Origin: Apoda limacodes
Taxonomy: Eukaryota > Arthropoda > Insecta > Lepidoptera > Limacodidae
Direction of reading: 5' to 3'
NCBI GenBank assembly: GCA_946406115.1
Contig: OX291558.1
Location: 15,678,205-15,742,204 of the forward strand
DNA: 64,000 nt
This document shows, piece by piece, positions 39,478 through 50,809 of this stretch. Within the stretch, counting starts at the first letter, position 1. Every line of letters begins with the position of its first letter. The notes under the pieces are model-generated. The model saw only the letters and a list, made by a program, of their open reading frames with translations, was not told the origin of the DNA and did no database searches. The translations under genes and the position numbers were made by a program.

Positions 39478-39690
39478 GGAGTAACCAGTGGCTGGACACA
39501 CCATAATGTACTGCCTCGTTTCACCAACCATGATTAGCCCATCGCCACAAGACTACTTATAATGCAGTGCAGTGTATCTGGATTAAGATGGCTTAATATA
39601 AATATGTCCCATACATTATTAATTACCAGCTTTAAGGAAATAAATGATAAAATAAAAGACATGGGACAGAATAATAAACTGGGGATATAT
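39478..39690 (-). repeat. Three-copy dispersed repeat, copy 3 (antisense)
   Basis: Plus-strand AGTAACCAGTGGCTGGACAC, GTGTATCTGGATTAAGATGG and ACCAGCTTTAAGGAAATAAA are the reverse complement of the copy 1 and 2 blocks (CCAGCCACTGGTT, TAATCCAGATACACTGC, TAAAGCTG). Confidence 0.6.
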
Positions 39691-39751
39691 TGCCAGTTCC
39701 TGTCGAACTATTAGAAATAAGTCAGGAAGCTATCAAATCAAGTAAGTATCG

Positions 39752-39811
39752 ACCAGATCACTTATTAAAAATGTAAACCTTAAAGGTTACATTTTTAATA
39801 AGGGATCTGGT
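39752..39811. other. Near-perfect 60-bp palindrome
   Basis: ACCAGATCACTTATTAAAAA then TGTAAACC, a central TTAA, then GGTTACATTTTTAATAAGGG then ATCTGGT. Arms are about 28 bp with two or three mismatches and almost no loop, so it would form a cruciform or a long RNA hairpin. Confidence 0.85.
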
Positions 39812-40104
39812 TCATGCTGATATTACAACTCCTAATGAAAGTCCTTTTTTAAATTCAAATACTCATTTTGTTTATCAATACACTATATTTAAAAGCGTAG
39901 GCACAACAGCTTTTTATGAGGTAGAATTTCCTGTCCAGATTTATGTATAAGCGGTTGAACACGATAAAATCTAGTGACCTCTATCACAAAGAGGACGCCC
40001 GCTCGGTGCACTGTTAAAATAATTATTTTCGTCGTGTCGCCGAAACTATAAAAACATTGCGGAGAAGCGAGTGGGCGAATAGGATCCATTCATAAGGTGA
40101 TTTG

Positions 40105-40420
40105 CATTATATTTGTAGTAGCTTTTGCCCGCTGCTCTGTCCGCAGTAAATTCTACTATTAGCGTGACATTTCTACAGCAACTCCTTGAAAGTTTGCTAT
40201 GACAAGCTATAGTTTGCCCAAATGGAATTTGGTTATAGTTATTCCTGAAGGATCTTTTGAATTTTCCTGTGTAAAAAGCCTATATTATAAAATATAAGCC
40301 TGTGTCCTTCTCCGTCTCTTCAACTATTCCTGAGCCACATTTCAACTCAATTTAATGCTCCTTTGCAACGCGAAGGAAGGACAAATAATCAAATTCACTT
40401 TCGCATTTATTATGTAATCT
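40105..40420 (+). repeat. Short retroposon, uninterrupted copy of the 29.6-kb repeat
   Basis: Shares with the 29.6-kb copy GAAAGTTTGCTATGACAAGC, a GGTTATAGTTATTCCTG-type block, CCGTCTCTTCAACTATTCC and CAACTCAATTTAATGCTCC, and ends CAAATTCACTTTCGCATTTA. Such endings (CACTTTCGCATTTATAATAT) are typical of lepidopteran SINE/RTE-derived repeats. No coding capacity. Confidence 0.65.
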
Positions 40421-41956
40421 AAAGTAGTATTCAAACTGTTTTGTAGGTACATGTTTTAGTTTTTTTTCCATTATAGCTTCTTTGTCAAAACTCCAAAATA
40501 TTAAACGAAAAAGATAGTAACGAAAATGAATTATCCCTCTCAAGTAATTTTGTACATTGATTAACGTATCTTCCTTGTTAATTTTAATGTACCTCATATA
40601 TCAGTTTTCCGATTAGTTAAAAGCCTTTATCGATTGAGGAAGTTACCATTTATTTGCGACTAGGTACATATTATTTTTTGTATAATAAATAATTTAAATG
40701 TATGTTATTTGCCTAATTTAAGTCTTAAAGTTCATGTTTGTGAATTTAAATCGACAAAAACGAGTTAAGCTAGACGGATATTTGAAATTCTTTCTCAAAT
40801 GGATGTTAAAGAAACCTAGGTTAGTAAGCTTATTTGCAAAAACAAAATGGTAGATAACATATAGCATAACCGAGGTATAACAGAAAAGAATACTTTTTAC
40901 GATAGACCTAAAATCATTGTAGAAGTCCTGTAAAAATTATTTTGACCATTTGAAGCTCATCACCAAGAAAAATATTTAAGTACTTAAAGCTGTAGGTACT
41001 ATCAAACCTTTGTGAAAAATCATATTTTTTAATATTCAAATAATATGTTTGTCTCAACTGTTTATTTCTTCTTCGTACAATGCGAATTTTAGAAAAGTGT
41101 AAAAATGAAAAATAATAATTAGTCATAAACTATTTTTAACACTTTTTTTTTGTTTGTAGATTAAGTCTGAGAGTTTTGATAAGGTTTCCTTACCTTTATC
41201 CAATACACAGATAGACGCAGACTTGTTCTACAAACAATACAAAACGTTGTAAAAATTGATAATAGCCTTTTTCAAAATACGTTTTGTGCGAATAGTCCGG
41301 TTGATATAATTAGATATAGGGGGGTATCCGGAAATTATTCCGAAGTTAATGAAATTTTGGCATCTCATTTAGAGGGACTCTAGGATATACAGGCTGAGTT
41401 TTTGACCACGAGGCCCCCTTTGAAAAACTAAGCGGTTTTTATATACCAGTTGTTATTGCAAAGTCGTATAACATTAAATTTTCTTTCAGTTTCTCTAATA
41501 AAACGTATTTTTGATGAATACTTTACAGATTGAAAGTAAATATCGACTGGATTAGAAGAAGAAATAACCAATATCTAGTGGCGGCGCTAGTGTGCAGTAT
41601 ATGGGGCCCTAACGATAAAGTTTTACTTTTATTGCTGATTGTTTCTCCAATAGCCACTAGCCAACACAACGCAACCGTCTGTAACTGAATCCGTTTTCGT
41701 AACTGAACTACAATAAGAAGCTTGTTTCGTTTAATAACTATTAATAACAGTTGCTTTTTTAAAAACTAAATTATTAACAAATTGTTAAATTATTACCTTT
41801 CAGTATTTTTGCTTCTATTTTTTTCTCAGAATATAAATTTGGAAGTTTCGTGCGTAGCCGTAAGGTAAGATTGTAGGTCCTTCACAAATTTTCTAGGTTC
41901 TCCATGATTATTATCATCAGCATAGCCACTCTCTCTCATAGTCTGTTCTTGAGTTT

Positions 41957-42295
41957 CAAATTCAAATAGTTTATTTCCCAAAAATAGGATACAATATCAC
42001 TTTTTTGACGTCAGTATAATATGCAAGGAATTAATAAACTACTACCGTTTCGGAATCAAAATGGCGTTCTAGGGAGAAGAAACAGCGAAAGAAACTCTCC
42101 AGCTTTCGCTCTTTTCTATTTTAATTGTATTACGATTGGTATATTTCCAAATATAAGTACTATGATAACAACATTTTAGTTAATCCCATGCGTTTTTATC
42201 TATAAGATATTGAATAGTATGCTTTTTCGACAAGTTTCTGTTTAACAAAAATTTTAAACTTTTTTAAATTCAATTTGCAAACTTCTACAGGGATT
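41957..42295 (-). pseudogene. LINE RT extreme C-terminus and 3' end (antisense), copy 2
   Basis: Aligns with the 20.8-kb copy over its length: TTCAAATTCAAATAGTTTAT, TTCCCAAAAATAGGATACAA, ACTACTACCGTTTCGGAATC and GAGAAGAAACAGCGAAAGAA, then TTTTTCGACAAGTTTCTGTT. The RT frame is more damaged than in copy 1. The same tail motif marks the 3' end at low coordinate. Confidence 0.65.
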
Positions 42296-42299
42296 TTGT

Positions 42300-43980
42300 T
42301 GAGTTGTTTTGTTGAGTTGCCTGTCTGTATCCGCTGATTTGCTGTGGTTTCGTAAATAATGCAAATCGATCGTCTAACTCTTTAGTAATCGTTTTAAAGG
42401 CCATTACCAATAACATTACCGCGCTCTTAGGTATAAAATGATACACAAAACCTACGCGCGCAGAAATGAAAATATCAATAGACTGGAAAACGATTACCAT
42501 AAGAGTTTCTTACTCTACTACTCTAACCATCCTACCTTTATCCTTCAGTCATTTATGAATATGGTATTAGTAAGTATGTACCTAAGTATATTACTTAAAT
42601 AATTCTGTTGTTTAAAAGTGGTTAGTCAGAGCATTCATTTCTGGGTTTGAATATGTGTGCGTTCACTATTTTAGTATTAGTAGGTTTTTGGCTAGATTTT
42701 GTCCTAAGACTTCTAATAATAAGTAATGTATTCTGTTATATTAGTAAATATATGTATCAATATATTAGGTATATGTTAAACGAAATTTGATGTCATGTGT
42801 ATTAAGAATTAATTAAAACTATGTTAACCTGTGCAAACCAAGCAATGAACACAATACTAAAATAAAAATGCATTGCATACACAAATTCATTTTAATTGCA
42901 AAGACATGAAGCGTGTTTTCCTTCCACAAAGCCAAGCACATTACAGATGTTTCATATAGGTAGATAGTTTGTGAGCCTGAAAGTGGTAGAGGAAGGAAAC
43001 AGTAGGTACATTTTTAAAATGTTAATGTATCCTACCATTTTATTGAACAAAAACTACTACACTACAAAACCATTAGCACTAATGTTAACAAAAGCAATTT
43101 GAACTGACTATAATATATATGCAGCCGTATATTTTCAACCGACTTATAAAAAACAAGGTTTTTAATTCGTTTCTGTATACTTAAGTAGGTATTAGGTTTT
43201 TTGCATATAACTAAACTTTGCGATATTTATTTGTATGTTCCTAAAAGTCAACTCAAGAGTGGTAGATACCTTTAAATTCTTGGCACGGTTCAAATATGGT
43301 TTGTGATTTGTTACTAAGATGATGTACTAAAATAGGTAGTTAGGGTTAAGCACGTTAAAACTATCTATTTAATACGTCACGCGCATTTCACGCAAAGGGT
43401 GACAAAGGCAAAATGTTCATATTACTAATACGTGACGTACTATATGGATGGCCCCAAACCTAAAATTTAACAATAAAATTATTCTTGCAAATTATTGCAA
43501 TATTGAGTAGTTGTAAAAAGTGTAGGTATGTAGATTGTCACTGTATTTTTCCGATACGAAAATGTTTTTCCTTTCGTTGTTTTCCAGAAATTATTCTTCG
43601 GTGTTACTTCAAACAAATATTAATAAAAGTGAAATAGGTACCTAGGTGTGTACATACACCAAGCCATTAATGTTATCTACAAACAAAACTCTTAACAGGT
43701 ACATAATATTTTATCTTAAACAGTATCGTGCAAATGCATAAAAAGTAGGTATTTATGATAAAGTTAAGGTATATTTTAAAGGTAAGGTCAAATGTATGTA
43801 CCTACCTACTGTAATATATAATCGTTTAAATAAGGTAAAGTATAAGCAATAATTTCAACGTGCGGTTTATAAATTAGCTGGCATGAATGGTTAGAAGCAC
43901 TGAATATGTGAATAAATTTTCACGACTAATTTAAACAATAAGCAATCCATACAAAAGCCAAGGACAAATAGGTAATAAAC
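42300..43980. other. Likely intron or intergenic, no recognised feature
   Basis: AT-rich, with frequent TAGGTA/ACCTA motifs. If the donor at 43984 is real, this is the 5' part of a large intron on the minus strand. Confidence 0.45.
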
Positions 43981-43984
43981 TTAC

Positions 43985-44460
43985 CCTAGCACGTGTATTT
44001 GGAAGATCGGATAGCACTCGTGTCCTCACTAGAACTCCTTGCACTGTCTGCTAGCCTGAGCCACAATTTGCAGCACAACCTCAGTTTCAAAGAGATCAGG
44101 AAGAGAACCACGAGCCGAACGACATCGGCACTTTCCGGCACAACCACCACAAGCCTGCTGATCAAAGCATCGCTCACACGAATTTTCTTTTCAACACACA
44201 GACTCGATTTGCAAAATTTATTCATCGCATCCGCCGAAAACACCTACAATTTTTACGAGCTGTACCGGTACTCTTTAAATAAACTATCAGCGCTGTCCTC
44301 GATTGTTTACTTAACGTTAGACACGTATTAGCACCAATAAAACTGTAAGAAAATCACCAAAGGACGATAATGCAAGTCGACAGCAGCCGGAAAACTCGAT
44401 TTCGCACGAGGCACACGTGAACGCGAGCGCGCGCCGGCTCTAGAACCGCGCGGTAAACAG
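43985..44460 (-). other. Candidate first (mostly untranslated) exon with strong splice donor
   Basis: On the minus strand a locally GC-richer block ends at 43985 in CTAGG|GTAAGT, an essentially ideal donor (GT at 43984-43983). The block holds one ATG-initiated frame, 43986-44225, of 79 codons (starts MNKFCKSS, ends RSSKYTC). Its stop falls one base before the exon end, so it is better read as a uORF or chance frame than as the start of a protein. No domain is recognisable. The 5' boundary is unknown; the end given is a guess from where composition shifts into promoter-like sequence. The gene would continue toward lower coordinates, but I could not identify its coding exons. Confidence 0.45.
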
Positions 44461-44665
44461 AGAGCGTGCCCCAACAACACGAGCACACATCGACGCAGCT
44501 TCTGTATACGCGCACACATGTACGTTGCTATGCGCGCGCATTCGACTCCGTACCGAAATAGACATCACGTCATTTTCAACCAATCATGAGGTCGTTGAAT
44601 CACGCCATCGTTTGTGCCAATTGGTAGAGACGCCTTTACTACATTGGCTATCAGAAGGCAGTTCA
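44330..44665 (-). promoter_or_regulatory. CpG-rich promoter-like block with CCAAT, E-box and CRE-like motifs
   Basis: CpG dinucleotides are dense here (for example GCGAGCGCGCGCCGGC at 44423-44438) while the flanks are AT-rich. Motifs visible: CACGTG at about 44414, CATCACGTCA (CRE-like) at about 44563, CCAATC at about 44580, the palindromic CCAATTGG at about 44619 and ATTGGC at about 44644. Together with the donor at 43984 on the minus strand, this fits a promoter and TSS region firing toward lower coordinates. A divergent promoter is possible, because the CCAAT motifs lie on both strands. No TATA box is evident. Confidence 0.45.
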
Positions 44666-44669
44666 ATTC

Positions 44670-45780
44670 GCGATTAACTGCAAGTTTCGATAAAACATAA
44701 CTGATATGTAATCGAAACAAATTCACATATCAATACAATCTATGAAAATCAATCAACGAGTAACGAAAACAAGACTTTTAGTGATGGGTGATAAAGTAGC
44801 TTAGTTATTAATACCTGCTTGAGAGGTCTCTACTGATCGCGGCTCTGCCGGCTCTGTACGTTTAAAATTGTTTGAATACGTTAATCGCGCATCGCGTATG
44901 GCACTAACTTATATAGAACATCCGGATTGCGGATAGACGCGAGACGGTAAGGGACAAAATAATCGTTCTACTAGATTTAGCACACGGCTTACGCCGCAGG
45001 ATTTAGTGGGTATATTAACTTCTCTTGAGGGAAGTTATAATACCTAGGTCCCAAAATCGAAATCGCTGTATTTGCGTTTTTTTTACGTTTTGAGAACTGG
45101 AGAATTGTTTGCCATCATTTTTAGAGTGATGTTTGTGCGCGCGCGTATGTGTACGTATGTATGCATGTAGGATAGTTTTTTTTGCTCGTCGATATCTCAA
45201 GAACCAATGGACCAATTTACTCATGACTATATCAATAGATACTCCACGTCATGACTTAGATCAGAAAAGAGTTTGCGCAAAATCGGCGGTTTGTTTTTTA
45301 TCGCTAAAATCTTAATGTTTGTTTTTTAATTTGAAAAAAATTAATAATTAATTAAGCAATCAACCATAGATTGGTTCCATTTTAATTTAGTAAGGATTGC
45401 TACAAGAGAAACCACAGTTATGTGAAAAAATGTTTTTACGTTGTATCATTTTGATTATTTAGACAAGCCTCTACCGGTCGTTTATTCTGGCCATGTAAGT
45501 TTCTGCGTGGCTGAGGCACCACTGTTAATGAGATTAACAAACAATAAATGATAGAATTATTGCTCCGCTTTTTAATACGTGCAAAATTAGTGCCGGGAGG
45601 AGTGAAAACATACTAGCTATTTACTTCCCATCACTTTTTATACATTTATTTATTATAAATATTAATGTTTGTTTATTTACTTTTTTGACGTACCTAGTTA
45701 ATTTGACATCTCAATCTATCATAGAACTAAAATCCCATATCCAACCTCCCTGTACTACTCATAATTGCAATATAGGTACT
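44670..45780. other. Intergenic, unassigned
   Basis: Contains the small inverted repeat AACTTCTCTTGAGGGAAGTT at about 45,017 and a purine/pyrimidine-alternating GTGCGCGCGCGTATGTGTAC run at about 45,135 (Z-DNA-like composition). The 45.04-45.31 kb stretch reads like a dispersed repeat, but no partner copy is in the window. Confidence 0.4.
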
Positions 45781-45785
45781 AAAAT

Positions 45786-45942
45786 ATGGCGTGGCATTAT
45801 GGTTTCCGTTTTACGAATTTTCGTTTAGCCTGCGCGAGTTTATCATTTTTTACCTATACCAATTATGGCGTGGCATTATGGTTTCCGTCTTACGAATTTT
45901 TGATCAGCCTGCGCGATTTTACATTTTTTGCCCATACCAAAA
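45786..45942. repeat. Tandem duplication, 79-bp unit
   Basis: ATGGCGTGGCATTATGGTTT starts at 45786 and 45865. Both copies run through TTACGAATTTT, CAGCCTGCGCG-type and ATTTTTT-CC-ATACCAA blocks. Confidence 0.8.
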
Positions 45943-46504
45943 AACTTTCACTTCAAAAATATTCTCAAGAGAAGTTGCACGTGCGGTACTTGCTACCGAA
46001 TCAATTTTTTATATTAATTTCTGTCCCTTTAACTATCACAGTGTCAAAAATCAGATCAATGTGAAAAACTAATAATAAAACAAACAAAAAAAAATCGATT
46101 ATGCTTACGGTAAATTATATAAGCGAAATATGGCTTGTTTGCCAAATAAGTATTTGGGCACCCCTAGCACTGATTTTTGTGGTTTTGTGATGTTTTATCC
46201 AGGTTTTTCAGAGCTTTGATGTATTAATTGACTTCAAGGAGAAGAAAACATTTACCTCAAAACATTTACGAATAGCTGGCAATAAATCAATGAACACACA
46301 AAGAAAGTTCGTTAAAAAACAATATTTTTTAACACTAATTTGTATCCGTGTATGTGCTATTAGAGCATACTTTGCACAGTTCGTTACATACGATCCTACC
46401 TTTCTACTTTTTTTTAGTTTAGACTTTTAAGGCTTTAAAAAATAGAATTTTTCAGACGAATTAATAGAACCTACGTTTCTAAAGTTGCTTCCTTACAAGT
46501 CTTA

Positions 46505-46805
46505 AACGCCCCCACTGTTAGGCACGGTCTACCCTCACCGTGGGCAATTTGGTCCTTAGTCCATCTTGCGGGCCCAATACGGACTGTGAACGAACGTCAT
46601 TTTTTTAACGTATGGCAGGCAGGTATCCTGTAGTTTTATCCAATGTTTTTTCGTCATCGAAAGGCCAGTTAGTAGCGGAGTGAATAATCAATGTACTTGA
46701 AAATTAAGAAAAGACTCTTGGTACAAGCTGGTCTCGAACCTCCACCCCTCAGGTCACAACGCGAAATCCTTACCCCTAGGGCACCACCTACTTAGTTGAA
46801 GATTT
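46505..46805 (-). mobile_element. tRNA-derived SINE (antisense)
   Basis: On the minus strand a B-box GGTTCGAGACC (46740-46730) follows about 35 bp after an A-box-like TGGTGCCCTAGGGGTAAGG (around 46,785). The body runs to lower coordinates with CAGGTATCCTGTAG-type remnants (consensus GCAGGGTTGCCTCACGATG) and GGGCAATTTGGTCC. A related copy is at 36.33-36.58 kb. Confidence 0.7.
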
Positions 46806-47689
46806 GTAAGTTACTTGAACAACTGAAGTTTCCAACCAATTTCCGTCGCAATTTAAATAGTGACAAACTCTCAGAGACAAAGACGTTGTCTGTCTCTTGA
46901 CGATTAAAGAACTGTTCGTATATTAGATAAAAAAATAGCAAAGAATTTCAAGTACCGAGTTCATTGACTTACTTCAAATTCTTTTGATTGCGGATTTAGG
47001 TGGGGCTCCCCACGGGGTACTTCAATAGCGCAGCGGATAAATAACTCCTAGCGCATAAAATAGAAACTGTCAATGAGCGCCTGAGCGGTAGGTTTTATCA
47101 AAATGTGCCATTGATTTCTATGACGTGGTCCAGCGCTTTTCAAATCCATTTGCATTTTCATTGCCGTTCGTCGGTATTGTGTACTATTCAATCACCTACA
47201 AACGCAGCAATGGAAAGGCAATAGTGTTCGATTTGAAACTTCTTAAAATTTACGTGCAGATGTTTAGCTTCAAACTAAAAAAAACATTTAAGGAATTCTC
47301 TCTGCACATGGTAGGTGTACCAAGAGACATTTCTTTGATAATGTTCAGTAGATCTGATTAAATTTCTTAATTGTTTTCTTCGGAATATAGTTTAAACCTT
47401 GATAAACGTGAAAACACGATTAATCAACTCTTGTTCTATAAAAAAATATCTAAACTGTCCTATTTTTACTCTTTTTTGAATATTTTGCCAAAGAAATCTT
47501 CCAAGTTCCAAGTGTTAGTCTACAATTTTGCTAGAGCTTAGCATTGGCAGTGCTTAAAAAAGCACTTTCGATAACACTGATGTATAATAAACTATTAATT
47601 AATTTCTTGAATTGCAATGAAAATCTCAGTAAGTTGAGATGTAGCGTCATCTTTGTTTTAATTAAGTTTTCTGTCACGTAGTACTACTG

Positions 47690-48205
47690 CCTCTTAAAAG
47701 AGATAGAGCACAACGAGGACTCGCTCGAATATGCCAACAGAACAATAACAACAGGGCACAGCGAGTACTCGCCCGAATTAGTAGCCCGAACTGGGGAAGC
47801 GGAGGACTTTCACAGAAAACCGCGACCACAATAACGCTAACAGCACACTACTCAATGTTGTGTTTCCGGCGATGAGTAAGGTTGCAAGAGCTCTTGAGGA
47901 TTTGCTGCGCGGAGAGCGAAGGGCCGGCGGTGCTCGTTGCTGTCATAGCTCGGCGTAGACACGGCGTGCTGATACGGCAGTCAGGAAGACCTGATGAAAC
48001 GGCTGACCGCTGGTCGCCCGCAGGTTAAACGGGTTTCCGAACCCACGCTGAAACGCCAATCTGTGATTTCGTGCCGAAAAAGGAGACCGGGTTGAACCCC
48101 GCTACTACAACAGGCCTCCTCTTCCACCCGCCGTGCCAGCAACCGTATTATCTGCGTAGAGCTTCGTCAGTTCCAATACTGCACCTTTTGTCCTCTAAGC
48201 TGTTT
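47690..48205. other. GC-rich non-coding segment, probable repeat
   Basis: An abrupt 500-bp rise in GC inside AT-rich DNA. Notable pieces: TGTTTCCGGCGATGAGTAAG, GCGAAGGGCCGGCGGTGCTC, AGGAAGACCTGATGAAACGG, AAAGGAGACCGGGTTGAACC and GGCCTCCTCTTCCACCCGCC. All frames are broken. The GTTTCCGGCGATGAGTAAGG phrase resembles text near the 3' ends of lepidopteran LINEs, so a transposon-derived segment is most likely. Confidence 0.45.
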
Positions 48206-48654
48206 GTGCAGTGAATTCAAATCTTTAATCTTAGTAATAATTACATGTAAAAGTTGCGTGTGTCGTGTACGACGTCGTGGTGTATAGAAGTGTAGCTTAC
48301 TTAACTCTAAGCAATGCAATTTAAATATTTGGATATTGCAATTGTGTTTCGGTGAGTTTATTTATTTATTCACCTTATATTTTTATTTATTTACTTGCAA
48401 ATGTGATGAAAAACATTGAAAAACACAAACAACAACACAGGCAGTACCTACCGAAATTATAAACTCAAGTTCGGTTTTTCGGCTTAAGGCTTTCGAAATA
48501 GCCTCTCGTTAGTTATTTTCTCCTGTACACAATATACTATTGTCTCTACATTTAATAATTTAATTTCTATACAACTTTGTTTTCAAATTTGTTATTTAAG
48601 TTCCGACTTATATTTAAGAAGAGTTAAAAATACAAAAAAAATTAAGGGACTGGC

Positions 48655-49215
48655 CATATAGCGCCACCATTTGATATTTTGAATATTCTTCCTATATAAA
48701 GCAAATTTCAGAAATGAGAAAAATCAAAAAATTCAAACTAATGATAAACTATTTTTAGAATTTTATGTCTTTTTGTATAATACCTTCACCTACGAGTTGT
48801 AGATAGCATATCCGCTCGAAACGGTCGCTTTAAGGCGCATATAGCAGCTAACTAGCGCCGCCATTTGATATCCTTAATTTACTCCTCGTAGAAAACGAAT
48901 TCCTAAAATCCAAATGTCACAAATATACAGCTATTCATAAGCTATTTTTAGAAAGATTAATGTAGTTTCTACATAATATCTGTGAGTTGAAGTTAGCATT
49001 TCTGCTAAAAACGGCAATTTTTTTTTATATTTGTGACATTTGGATTTTAGAAATTCGTTTTCTACGAAGAGTAAATGAAGGATATCATATGGCGGCGCTA
49101 GTGGGCTGTAAAAGGGCCATTAAGCAGAAATGCTATCTACAACTCACAATTATATTCTAGAAACAATATATATCGTTCTAAAAATAGCTTAAACAATAGC
49201 TTTTATTTCTTGATT
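48655..49215. mobile_element. Foldback elements of the GGCGGCGCTAGTGG family, compound
   Basis: TAGCGCCACCATTTGATAT (48659) and TAGCGCCGCCATTTGATATC (48853) face ATATCATATGGCGGCGCTAG at about 49,083. The arms 48852-48929 and about 49,026-49,103 are nearly identical when one is reversed; shared blocks include GTAGAAAACGAATTCCTAAA and ATCCAAATGTCACAAATATA. They form a hairpin of about 250 bp. A second nested pairing links TTGAAGTTAGCATTTCTGCT (about 48,992) with AAGCAGAAATGCTATCTACA (about 49,133). Non-coding. Confidence 0.65.
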
Positions 49216-49894
49216 ATTGGCACTTTCGAAATACTCTTTGTACAAAAAGCGCTATTTAGGTCTGGTGCCTCTTCAGTGGAAAAGGATAAGGAAAAACATT
49301 AAAACGCTTGGTGTGGTTCTGTTTTATAAAAAAAGGACAACATGGACAACCATATTTGCGAGCACAGTGAATGACAGATAGCCGGACTGGCTTTGGTATT
49401 TTGTGGTTAAATAACATTGCTAAATCATTTATTTTATATTTGTTTTTCAATCAAACTTGTAAAGTCATGCATTTTTATCCTTGATGATTTATCTACCTTT
49501 TTATGCACAATGTATACCTTAGTATAGGTATATTATGACTATTTGACGTGACAAATTGTTTTAATTTCCTACATGACACACAGTAATTGCGTTTCGTTTA
49601 CTTCCAACAGGGAAAAAAAACAGATTTAAATTGGATTACAAAAAACGGTATAGCAAACTAAAATTTCAGACTCATATGAGCACCACAATTCTTAACAATG
49701 TACCACCTACACTCTAATGTACAAGTACTACAGACATCCTAAATAAAACCAAGTTCGCAAGTAACGGATTTGTGTATTGTGGAATCCACACTAAAAAGTA
49801 TAAATAAATCAGCTCTATCGAAACTATCCAATTAAGATGCCTATAGCTATGGCATAGTACTAGCTACATATACTCTATATCCACACTAGTGCAT

Positions 49895-50150
49895 TAATAT
49901 TGTAAATGCGAAAGTAACTCTGTTTGTCTGTCCTTCTTTCTGTTTGTTACCTCTTCACGCTTAGACCGCCTTGAATTAGGATAAAATTTGGCATGGAGAT
50001 AGTTTGAGTCCCGAGAAAGGACATAGGCTACTTGAAAACGTCAATGGTGAGTCAGTTTTTTTTCTATAATTGAGAAGTTGCCGTTGGAATCCTACACCTA
50101 TAACCGTATTTGGGGTGGGTGGAACCGTGGGCAAAAGCTTGTATGTTATA
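49895..50150 (-). repeat. Same SINE/RTE-tail repeat, antisense
   Basis: On plus it reads ATATTGTAAATGCGAAAGTA, CTCTTCACGCTTAGACCGCC, GATAAAATTTGGCATGGAGA and GGACATAGGCTACTTGAAAA, and ends GGGTGGGTGGAACCGTGGGC, the reverse of the 5' CCGCGGTTCCACCC head. Nearly full length. Confidence 0.65.
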
Positions 50151-50809
50151 TCTAGCTTGGCTTGGCTAGTTATCTAAGCAAAATATTGCATGTTTCAATA
50201 GGACGCAGCGTCGTCTTGGATATTCGAAAACTGCTTGCTTTATATGATTAGTAAGAAATCAGCCAAGTTCGAGTCAAACTCGCAGCCCGAGGGTACTTAA
50301 TTTACATTTGTTTTACAAACAAAAACAAAAAAGTATGCCGCTAAGCGGTCACCTATCCAATGAATTCGGACTTGGCCGAAGTTGCTTAACTTTGAATATC
50401 GATTCTAAAGAAACAAATATAATAAAAGTGTTACTGTTTCTCTTACTATTAGCTTAATGGCGCTGTAACGGTTTTTAAGATAGTAAATGGCTCGGGCCCG
50501 TCTCACATTTGGCCGGTTTTAATTATTTGTACGCATCGCTGAATCGAAAAATGGTATTGGTGTCAATATTTTTAAACGAGCTATCCAACGACAAACCACT
50601 CTATAGGGTAGACGAGAAAAAATTATTCAATCCCACTTTACGTGTAAGGGTAGGGGAGGTACCTTAAATATTTTTTTTCTAATTATATTTCACTACTTTG
50701 ATATCCTGATTTATAAATGTACCCATGTCAAATTACAGCTTTCTAGTAAGTATACATATATTCAGGTAAAGGTTAATATCAAGATTGAGGTATAGACATA
50801 GGTACAAAC

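Noticed and set aside
43993..44331. 112-codon plus frame over the putative first exon
   Set aside because: It begins with GTG and contains no ATG at all. The strong donor lies on the other strand, so it is a by-product of GC-rich composition.
45125..45165. Alternating GCGCGCGTATGTGTACGTATG run as a functional Z-DNA element
   Set aside because: Composition alone is too weak, with no neighbouring gene evidence.
49256..49450. 64-codon minus frame with CPCC-type cysteines
   Set aside because: The C--C pattern does not fit any zinc-finger spacing I know, and it abuts a compound foldback repeat.
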